A DNA stretch of 64,000 nt from Neoscytalidium dimidiatum (taxonomy: Eukaryota > Ascomycota > Dothideomycetes > Botryosphaeriales > Botryosphaeriaceae). Shown here in pieces: positions 55,806 to 64,000 of this stretch; within the stretch, counting starts at the first letter, position 1; every line of letters starts with the position of its first letter. The DNA lies in contig CM074698.1 in assembly GCA_037367355.1 (NCBI GenBank), positions 1,054,001 to 1,118,000 of the forward strand, read 5' to 3'. Under the pieces are notes generated by a model that was given only the letters and a program-made list of their open reading frames with translations, searched no databases and was not told where the DNA came from. The position numbers were made by a program, and so were the translations under genes.

Positions 55806-57222
55806 CTACTCTGGTTTCTGTCCATAGACGAAGTGACTAGAAGCTTGTCAGTAGTATTTCAGCATCTGACGTGGCGCACTCACTAATTAAAGTAAATATG
55901 CACGTCTTTCTTGCGCAAGTCATTCCGCACACCCACCAGAAAGACCTGCACCTCTTCGATTGTCCAGCCCAGTACACTGGTGAACATCGCAAAGGTCATT
56001 GCTTCGAGTGCTTCCATGTAGTTAAGCATCATAAGGGCGCCAATCTGTTTCTGCAGCGGATCTTGAGCACAACAGCAGAGGCAAAGTTTGGATGAGAACT
56101 CACCAGACGCTTGTCCTTAGGCCACATGCCGATGGGAAGCTTGAACACTCTCTCCGTAACATTTCGGAACCCTGCTTCTTGCATTAAACCCTTCAGCTTC
56201 GGCCCCGGCCTACCTGTGCGGCCCATCTTCTCGCAGGCCTCGGTCGCCAAAGTCTGCAGCTTGAGCACTTGATTTCCTTCCCTGAGGGTGTCGTCGTCTG
56301 ATCTGGGCATGACATCGAAATCCTGGAACTCGGCCCACCCGCCGGGGTTGGTAAACCTACAAGGCATTAGAATCTCTAGCGATTTGGCCCCTGGCTCGGA
56401 AAACGGGCAGCGTCTTCCTTGAACGGACTTGAAAGCTTGGTTTACGTAGCGCGGCCAATTTGCAATCGAGGCGGCCATGTAACGGCTGTGCACGTAGTCA
56501 AAAGGCTGCGCGTATGCCCAGTCCGCTTCTATATCGTCAACTTCGAATTTGACGTCCGGTGGGGTCCAACGGGGCTGGATTGGGGAGAGGTCGTTTCCCA
56601 GCTGTTGCCTAGAAGATCAGAGGTCTAAGTTCCAGCTTTGGGGACGTTGAGCCGATCCCTACCACGGTGGCGCTCGGCCACGTATCGCCTGCAAAAATGT
56701 CATGAGTTATACTCTCCTACCGCCGGAGCACAGATCGCGACAGGAAATACTCACCGGCTTCAATGGCCCAAATGCCCGTCCCAGTCCCGAGATCCAGGAT
56801 GCTTCCGTCTTTCTTGAACGGGGCGAGAGCGAGAACGTCACCCGCCAGCAGTTTGCAAATCTCGTGGAACATGTCCAGGCGATCTTGCTCGGCCTCATCG
56901 TTGGGGCTTTGCAAAAGACTCGTCAGCATTGTTTCGCGATTGACTGCGGCATGCTACGAACAATCTGTAGGTGCCTTCTTTGTATGCGTGGAAACGGCGT
57001 CCATGTTGATACTTGTAAGCGGTGACGCTGAAAGTCAGAGACGTAGTGAAACTCTGCCTTGCATGGTGCTAGTATCAGCGTTCACGACTGACTGCATGGT
57101 CATCGCCGCACATACTCATCATCTCCATAGGCGGAGTCGGCATCCTGTAGTGATGCATCAACTTCGATGTGGGCCGTTTCGGCTGCCAATGCAGGCTCTC
57201 TCTGTGCATCTGCTGCCGCCAT
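55806..57222 (-). CDS. LaeA/UMTA-like SAM-dependent methyltransferase (B)
   Basis: Second member of the LaeA/UMTA-like methyltransferase group in this window. Eight exons: 57222-57116, 57057-56962, 56906-56755, 56688-56663, 56601-56429, 56356-56104, 56050-55884, 55836-55806; phases agree, giving 334 residues. Seen: acidic N terminus (DSAYGDDE), GRRFHAYKEGTYRFPNDEAE pattern, SAM motif [52 protein letters not shown], and FTSVLGWTIEEVQVFL near the C terminus. The last exon (31 nt) gives the typical ending YGQKPE. Substrate and role unknown; related proteins have been tied to secondary-metabolite control or tailoring. It shares the family and strand of 3016-4519 but its sequence differs clearly. 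Confidence 0.9.
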
Positions 57223-59525
57223 GGCGGCCTAAGACGGCGACTTCGAGAGGTACGAACGTGGGGACGGTTGAGGGCAGACGGCTTGTTTTTAGGGTACCCA
57301 TGCGGCGTAGAGCTCCACTCCCCGGGATCGGTAACAATGTGTACGCAACAGTGATGACCGACCGATGCATTAATCTACCAATGCGTCTCATGGGATGCAA
57401 TTGCGGCGCAAAGGAGACCTCTCATTGGACGGCTGAAAGGCTTATTGCACTGTTCGCCGGTATTTCTGCGGGGTCAACATGGCCAGGAATATACCGATAC
57501 GAATTTGCACGGATAAGTTCGCTACAAACAGCAGCTGTCACCTGCAGACGCTCGAACGAGGCAAATCTTTTCCTTGGAGGGTAGAGTGGGGCCAGAAGAT
57601 GTGTTACCAGTGGTTGGGAGAGCGGGACGTGCAGTGCGGCGTAGAAAAGCGAAGATGGGAAGTGGTAAGCGAAGGCAAGCTGGGACGAGAAACTGAGGGT
57701 CTGAGAGCCAGGAAGAAGTATTCAGGTCATCAAAATATAGCTGATCCAGCCCGTCAAAGGTCTCAGCGGTCGTCTGTCCGCAAATGTGAGGAAGAGGAAG
57801 CTGCCCATAAGAAGCTGCCATTCAACTCCTTAGTCAGGCCCTGTCAGCATTCACGCCTCGGCCTACATTACACTTTCAAATACATCTCAGAGAGCCGAGA
57901 GTTTCTCTGGTTGAAAGCGGATATTCCGAGTGAAGAGGTCAAATAAACAACAAGAATGCATCGATCAGACACCACATCGAGATTCTTGGACGGAGAATCC
58001 TAGGCAGGTGAAAGGCGGAAGGAGATCCGGAGCAGGACAAGTCGCATAGTGGCCTCCCCGACAAGCGCAGTAGACGTTCAATCATGCCAAGGTGATTCAT
58101 TCGAGATGAGTGTTTTCTCCGTTTGCGATATGATTGCAGGCCCTATGGTGCTCGAAGAATCGCAGTCCTTTGGCGGTGGTTTGGACGTGACATTCATACG
58201 ACCGTCCTCAGATCGTAATTGAAACGACTTGGATACGGTCAGTAAGTACTCTGGACGAGTGAGGGTAATCAGCATCAGGAAAAGGGGGCAAGAGAAGAAT
58301 TCAGAATACTTCTGTTCACGTGATTTTTACAAGGTTGCCGTGATGGGAGTGTGTGTCTGTCACCAGTTACCCAACAGTGCGTGGCAGGATATTGAGACCT
58401 TCGCGGGTCCACAGTAGGAAGGCACATGTAGATACTCACAGTAGCACTCCCACAATCACTCACCGCTCACACTCAGTTGAAGCAGCCGTACGGGTGCATA
58501 TGTAACCCACAATCATGTTACGTCTGCGTCCGGACGACTGCTTGTAGTTCATAGGCGAGGTTCTCCTAGTCGAGATCTTAGGGCAGACTCTCTTCTCCGC
58601 GTCCGCTGCAGGCCGGCTGTATGGTGCCGTCCGGAGGTCAAGCGCTGCATGCCCTACGTCATGGCAGGGCCGAGGGCGTTTCAAGGCACGTGATGGCGTG
58701 AGACTCGGGCGCGTTTCCAATGGTTGTTTCCATCAATCATCGGCTTCCGTCGGGCGCTCTGGCCTGATCGGTTTCAGGAACAGGCAGGTGTTTGGTTTCT
58801 CTATGCGTTTCCTCGCTAGCCAGCCAGCAGGCTCAGAACGGATGGGAGCGGCCCTGCCCCCCTCGCCGGACCGCTTTACCGCCAGGCAGGCATGGCGGCT
58901 ATTCCGGACTGTGAAGCCGGCGTTCATGTTTCAGTCGCGTCCGCATTTTGCCCAACCGTCTGTGATTGGTCCGGTCGCTGTTTCGCGTGGCTTTTCGGCT
59001 ATCTGTCCAAAACATCTGGCCGTCTTGCCGCCTCCCGCTCCCCTGCTCTGCGGCTCCAAGCCAGTACCCCCCTCCGCCTAGGCAGCTACCACAAGCAGAG
59101 CATGGCAATGCGCTCTCCCGTTTCGGACCCCTTGCTCCGAGCTTTCTCGGGCGAGACGTGACAGCGAGGGCGCCTGTGTGGGCGGCGTTTTGAGCCGCGG
59201 CATGATGACTACAACTACTTACAGTAGCGCGTTCGGAAAAAGAGGCGCGGCGATCATACGGCTCCGGATTTCCTTAATCACGCCCGGCCCTGCCTTCCGT
59301 TTGACACAATGCGGACGCGGAGTCTTTCGACCGTGACGCAAATGAAGAGTGGCTAAAAAAGCTGTGTTTTCCACCCCTCTCCTCCTATTCCTCCCTCCTC
59401 TATATATGTACGCTCTTTTACTTCCTGGTGCACTGTCAACCACCGCCAAATCTCCAGCCAGTCTGCGAGGCTCTCCTTCTTTTACTTGTTGACCTGGCCT
59501 GTCATTTCCGCTTCCCCGCATCAAA
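57223..59525. other. Long head-to-head spacer: methyltransferase B / GH5
   Basis: No gene supported over 2.3 kb. A 155-codon ATG-started frame at 57479-57946 has no family features and was not called. The core promoter of the GH5 gene is at the right end. Confidence 0.4.
59401..59408 (+). promoter_or_regulatory. TATA box of the GH5 gene
   Basis: TATATATG, 118-125 bp upstream of the ATG at 59526, after a C/T-rich stretch, the usual layout of strong fungal promoters. Confidence 0.55.
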
Positions 59526-60605
59526 ATGCGTTTCATCTCCATGCTCATGGCCGCCGGCACGGCTGGCCTCGCCCTGGCTGCCCCTGCGAAGAAGCAGCGC
59601 CGCCAGGGTAGCAAGTTCCTGTGGTTTGGCATCAACGAGAGCGGTGCCGAGTTTGGCGACGGCATCTTCCCCGGCCTCTACAACAAGGACTACATTTGGT
59701 ACGACATGAGCACCGTCGACACCTTCATCGACAAGGGTATGAACATGTTCCGTCTGAACTTCGCCATGGAGCGTCTGATCCCCAACTCCCTCAACGGGAC
59801 CCTTGACCCGTACTACTTTGGCAACTTGACGGACAACATCAACTACATCACGAGCAAGGGCGCATACGCCATGATCCAGCCCCACAACTACGGTCGCTAC
59901 TACGACGAGATCATCACCGACGTCGCCGGCTTCAAGCAGTGGTGGAAGACCGTGGCCCGCCCGTTTGCGAACAACAGTCTCGTCGTTTTCGACACGAACA
60001 ACGAGTACCACGACATGGACCAGGATCTCGTCGTCAAGCTCAACCAGGCTGCCATCGATGGCATTCGCGAGGCCGGCGCCACCACCCAGTACATCACCCC
60101 CGAGGGCAACAGCTGGACCGGTGCTTGGACCTGGGTCTCGAGCGGCAATGCCGATACCATGGGCGCTCTGACCGACCCGGCCAACAACGGCACCTCCAAG
60201 CTCGTCTACCAGATGCACCAGTACCTCGACACCGATGGCTCCGGAACCTCTGATCAATGCGTCAGCTCTACCATCTTCCGGGAAAGACTTCAGGCTGCCA
60301 CCCAGTGGCTGCGTGAGACCGGCAACAAGGGCCTCATCGGCGAGTACGCCGGTGGCAACAACACTCAGTGTCTGCAAGCTGTTGAGGACGGTCTTGCATA
60401 TCTGAAAGAGAACGACGACGTCTGGACTGGTCACCTCTGGTGGGCTGCTGGTCCCTGGTAAGCACTTTTTTTTTCCCCCTTACACTTCCAACGAGACGGT
60501 GCTAACGGTGGGGACACAAGGTGGGGAAATTACATATACAATATCGAGCCTACATCGGGTGTCGCCTACTCTTACTACCTCGATACCCTCGCGAAGTACG
60601 CTTGA
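59526..60605 (+). CDS. Secreted GH5 endo-beta-1,4-glucanase
   Basis: Glycoside hydrolase family 5 (subfamily 5-like) cellulase that cuts beta-1,4-glucan in plant cell walls. Exons 59526-60457 and 60521-60605 (63-nt intron, CTAAC branch, CAAG acceptor); 338 residues. Seen: signal peptide (MRFISMLMAAGTAGLALAAP), a short propeptide with a dibasic KKQRR site, FLWFGINESGAEFG, FRLNFAMERL, the acid/base Glu in DTNNEYHD (Glu about 160), HQYLDTDGSG, and the nucleophile Glu in IGEYAGG (about 273). No cellulose-binding module is present, so it is a single-domain enzyme. Codon use is strongly C-ending, as in highly expressed secreted enzymes. Confidence 0.96.
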
Positions 60606-61593
60606 GCGAGGAATAGGGTAGAAGGGGAACGAAAATTTTTTCACTTCCTGTGCATATACATTATCACAGCCATATTTGGTTTTTGCCGCTTATCTGTCCA
60701 TATAGATAAGGGATCCATATCTCGTAGATGCAATCAAGCATCTTCTTTTGCTCTTGGAAAACAATCTACGCACTTGCTGGCCCCTCGCGTGATACTCGAA
60801 CGACATTACTATTTCACCCCCTTCGTATTTGGGAAGCCATCGGCGGCACTGAAATGGAGTTTCATCATAGGCCTAACAGTAGATCTAGCAGCAAACATGA
60901 CTTCCAAATCCGCAGGCCTCATCACCGACTTCCTCAAAACGGTGATTCCGCATGCCGGCTACGCTAACCAGATAAGGTAATGTAATGTGTACGTCTCGGA
61001 ACTTGTCGAGTGATACAAATCGTCTGCGTGCGATGACCACACAGCTTACAACATGCTTGGCCGTTCAATATCAGGCCCGCACCTAAACTTTGCCGTTCTC
61101 AGTAGACGGACGCTCAGCAAACTACGGCTCGATGTACATTCCGCGAGCTACACGTTGCGACCAGCCTGCCCAGTGGCAATGACTACTCATCAAGATTCGG
61201 CCAAGGCTGACATACATCAGCAGGTTCCGTCTGCTCGAGTGACGTAGACTGGCGGTCATGCATCCAAATATCAACAGTTTCGCAAAGTCCCCTCCTCATC
61301 TTCAGCACTTCCACCAGATTCTGCCGATGTTTTCCCTCGGCCGATCTGAACGTTGGTCAGATCATGTCTCGGCAACTACGTTCGGGGTATGCGGAATCCA
61401 AGAGCTCTAAGTCCGTCACGCATAGGCCAAGGATGCTATGGTGGATAGACGCCGTGGAACTGAAAAGCTCGCGGTGCCTCCTCCGCAACCCAGCATTCCG
61501 CATCACTCCATCAGTCCGCCCGGCCACATTCGAAAGCGAACTGCATAGCCCGCTTCAGTTCTCCTCCATCGTCTTCAACAGTGCCTTGCAATC
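60606..61593. other. Intergenic: aldo-keto reductase promoter
   Basis: No gene supported; same-strand spacer of about 1 kb. Confidence 0.45.
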
Positions 61594-63123
61594 ATGGCGT
61601 TTCAACCCCCCGCCCCGCCGAAGACTGCTCTGGGCTATCACCGGATCCTCTCCCCGTCCGCTGGTGTCCGAGTCTCTCCTTTGTGCCTCGGTGCCATGAA
61701 CTTCGGTAACGCTTGGTAAGCCACACGCTCGCTTTCTCTCACAGTGCTCTAGTTCATTGATTTAAAAAAAAAAAAAAAAAAAAACTCAAGGGAGGCGATG
61801 ATGGGCAAGTGTGACAAGAACACAACCTACGAGATCCTGGACTTCTTCGTGGAATCGGGAGGGAACTTCATCGACACTGCCAACAACTGTAAGCTGGCGT
61901 TGGATCTGCGTCCGGGGTGATCAAGCTAACGAGCTTTACAAAGACCAGCAGGAGGAGAGCGAAGAGTGGATCGGCGACTGGATGCAGGAGCGCAAGAACC
62001 GCGATCAATTGGTGATTGCGACTAAATACACGACTTACTTCCCATCCGGGAAGGGCGGTGAGAAGATCAGGACCAACTTTCAGGGCAATCACAGCAAGAG
62101 CTTGAAGGTCTCCGTTGAAGCTAGTCTGAGGAAGCTAAAGACTGATTACATTGACCTGGTATGTTATGGTCCCCTGCGCAGCACCAGGATGGAAGGTTCC
62201 ATACCTGTACAGGATCATCCTCCTGATGTAGATATCCAAGGATGCTTTAAATATCTCCAAAAAAAAAAAAAGAAAGAAAAAGGAAAAAGAGAGATGGAAG
62301 AGAGCATTGAAACCTGAAGAATTCAAGGAACAGCTGCTAACGTGTATGCCTGCAGCTTTATCTCCATTGGTGGGACTTTTCCACTTCGATCGAAGAAGTC
62401 ATGCGGTCGCTGCACCACCTCGTCGCCTCCGGCAAGGTCCTCTATCTTGGTGTCAGCGACACCCCCGCTTGGATAGTCTCCATGGCCAACCAATACGCGC
62501 GCGACCACGCGCTCACTCCCTTCAGCGTGTACCAAGGACGCTGGAGCGCTGCCGACCGTGACTTCGAGCGCGACATCATCCCTATGGCCCAGCAGCAGGG
62601 AATGGCGCTCGCGCCCTGGAATGCCCTTGGTGGAGGCCTCTTCAAGACCGAGGAGGAAGTCGCTAAGCAAGAGGGCCGGAAGATGTTCCCTCAGAGGGAG
62701 AAGGACAAGCGGGTTGCGGCCGCACTGGACAAGATCGCGAAGCGGAAGGGCGTTCATCTGACGGCGATCGCGCTGGCATACGTGATGCACAAGTCCCCTT
62801 ACGTCTTTCCTATCGTTGGTGGACGGAAGATTGAGCACCTGAAGGGCAATATCGAAGCTTTGAGCATCGAGCTCAGCCCTGAAGAGATCGAGGAAATTGA
62901 GAATGCGGAGTCGCTCGATATTGGTTTTCCACTTAACTTCTTGTTTGAGTTTGATTCCTCGCAGAAGTATAATAACCGCATGAGCATCGGTGACATCGCG
63001 CTCGTGAAGGTAGTTGGTTACATCGACACGGTGCCAAAACCACAGGTGAGTTCGGATTGTAGACGGAGACAAGATGAGACCCGCTGACGGACTGATTAGC
63101 CGATTGCCCCGAGGAAGCTCTGA
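61594..63123 (+). CDS. Aldo-keto reductase (aryl-alcohol dehydrogenase / norsolorinate-reductase-like)
   Basis: NADPH-dependent aldo-keto reductase of the AKR9-like fungal group. Five exons: 61594-61715, 61791-61888, 61944-62158, 62356-63045, 63100-63123; phases agree, giving 382 residues. Seen: LCLGAMNFGNAW, catalytic Asp/Tyr in NFIDTANNYQ (Asp about 69, Tyr about 74), Lys in IATKYTTY (about 101), His in LYLHWWD (about 149), SDTPAWIV, and PIVGGRKIEHLKGNIEAL pattern near the C terminus, so the tetrad is complete. The last exon encodes only eight codons with the stop. Introns 1 and 3 contain A-rich tracts, including a 21-base poly(A). Relatives reduce aryl aldehydes or take part in polyketide pathways. 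Confidence 0.93.
61764..61784. repeat. Poly(A) tract, 21 bases, in an intron
   Basis: Uninterrupted A run in intron 1 of the aldo-keto reductase gene, six bases before the CAAG acceptor. Confidence 0.95.
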
Positions 63124-63494
63124 TGTTGCAACAAGTGGTGATATCTTGGTGTATTGCTTAGGCAAAAAGTAAACTTTGGACTACTGCCAAAATTACCTCG
63201 GAGTGAAATCAAAGAAACGAGTTAAAGCGCAGTAAGGGTGGAAAACAGTTCGTAAGATGAACATGTGTTGGAAGAAATTTTGTTAAAAAACAAAAAATAG
63301 ATATGATGGATATCTCATGGCTCAAAATGTCGAGATAAATAAAAAATCCCTACGCTCAAATGGAATCCCAAGGTCAAGCCTAGAATCTGGTCCAGTTTGA
63401 GAGAATGTAGATATCAATCTTGAATGCACAGTATGTTTAGCCCACGTGATCTTAACATCGCGTGTCTAAGCATACCTTCCGGGCAGAATGTTCA
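63124..63494. other. Intergenic, tail-to-tail
   Basis: No gene seen. It is AT-rich and should hold both 3' ends. Confidence 0.45.
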
Positions 63495-64000
63495 CTAGTT
63501 TTCCAAGCCGGCCTTTTCTACTTTCTCGCGTAGAGTGGCGACCTCGGACTCCAAAGCGGCGTGTTTGTTCCAAAGCTGGTGGACAAGGGCAGCAGTACCA
63601 AATTTCTCCTTCTCGATCGTTGGGGACAGGGGCCCGTTATTCCTGTCTGCGGAGGCACTGCTGCTATTGGAAGAGGTAACAGCCAACTCGTCGTGACGTA
63701 AAAATGTGGCGCCTTTGAAAACAGGATTTCCACGCGCGGAGACGGTAAGCGACAGCAGCAGCGGTCGGCCCTCGGTCGGAGTATCTTCAGGCCATAGAGC
63801 AGAGTATTCATCGACGAGCTGTAGGTATGAAAGGCCGCTGGACTTCTCCTGGCTGGAAGGGAACAAAATGCGGGGCGATTTATCCTTGTCGGAAACCATT
63901 TGGCCACCGTGGGTGCTCTCAATGGCGCCCTCTTCGAAAGGCGCACCGATGCCGACGAGAGAGCTCCCGGTGATGATATTGTAAACCAGGTCTGGCACAT
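63495..64000 (-). CDS. Hypothetical protein, 5' part outside the window
   Basis: Not recognised. The frame is open through the right edge, so the start is missing; at least 168 residues are seen. The visible part has IGAPFEEGAIESTHGGQ, LQLVDEYSALWPE, LLLSLTVSARGNPVFKG and, at the end, a heptad-like HAALESEVATLREKVEKAG, a probable short coiled coil. No signal peptide or membrane segment is in the visible part. Confidence 0.6.
   Translation of the reverse strand, partial: VPDLVYNIITGSSLVGIGAPFEEGAIESTHGGQMVSDKDKSPRILFPSSQEKSSGLSYLQLVDEYSALWPEDTPTEGRPLLLSLTVSARGNPVFKGATFLRHDELAVTSSNSSSASADRNNGPLSPTIEKEKFGTAALVHQLWNKHAALESEVATLREKVEKAGLEN

Noticed and set aside
57479..57946. 155-codon ATG-started plus-strand frame
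   Set aside because: No signal peptide, domain or coding-like codon use; chance frame is likely in a 2.3-kb gap.
59502..60434. 310-codon open frame opposite the GH5 gene
   Set aside because: Mirror of strong codon bias; no domain and the GH5 gene has a full active site.
61764..61784. Poly(A) tract as the tail of a retroelement
   Set aside because: It lies inside a short spliced intron with no flanking target-site duplication or element body.
1..64000. CRISPR arrays, insertion sequences, rRNA
   Set aside because: No spaced direct repeats, transposase genes, terminal inverted repeats or rRNA-like sequence were seen.

Overview
The window is nuclear DNA of a filamentous ascomycete (Pezizomycotina). 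Most genes are split by short introns (about 47-100 nt) with GT..AG ends and CTRAC-type branch sites. There is a Zn(II)2Cys6 regulator, fungal MFS transporter families, LaeA/UMTA-like methyltransferases, a But2-domain secreted protein and an S28 peptidase. There are no bacterial operons and no CRISPR, and I recognised no tRNA or rRNA. The genus cannot be fixed from sequence alone. Exon joins were worked out by hand from splice signals, reading phase and family similarity.

Layout. 1-2185: 3' part of an unrecognised coiled-coil/disordered protein. 3.0-6.6 kb: a LaeA/UMTA-like methyltransferase and an O-methyltransferase, head to head. 7.0-11.0 kb: two secreted hydrolases (S28 serine peptidase, nucleoside hydrolase). 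11.9-17.7 kb: MFS transporter, Zn2Cys6 regulator and FAD (DAO-type) oxidoreductase, which look like one small regulated unit. 18.6-29.5 kb: a small secreted protein, an APH-like kinase, a small Cys/His-rich protein, a membrane-anchored cupredoxin-like protein, a DAL5-type permease, and a protein with an internally duplicated domain. 29.8-42.4 kb: a catabolic-looking stretch of DAL5-type permease, NtaA/DszA-type flavin monooxygenase, medium-chain reductase, alpha/beta hydrolase, nitroalkane-oxidase homologue and an unusual Dabb-GFA fusion. 42.8-50.7 kb: a But2-like secreted protein, two SDRs (one with an apparent frameshift) and a berberine-bridge-type FAD oxidase. 51.9-63.1 kb: RidA protein, TRI12-type transporter, second UMTA-like methyltransferase, secreted GH5 glucanase and an aldo-keto reductase. 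The right edge cuts a partial hypothetical gene.

The region looks like accessory genome: many single tailoring or catabolic enzymes, four MFS transporters and one regulator, but no polyketide, peptide or terpene scaffold synthase. Eight neighbouring pairs are head to head, so paired regulation is likely. The most coherent functional idea is a nitro/N-oxidised compound module around 29.8-42.4 kb. There the oxidase would release an aldehyde and nitrite, and a GFA-domain protein lies just downstream. This is inference. I did not find one clearly new multi-gene system; the Dabb-GFA fusion and the duplicated-domain protein at 27.6-29.5 kb are the best candidates for undescribed biology.
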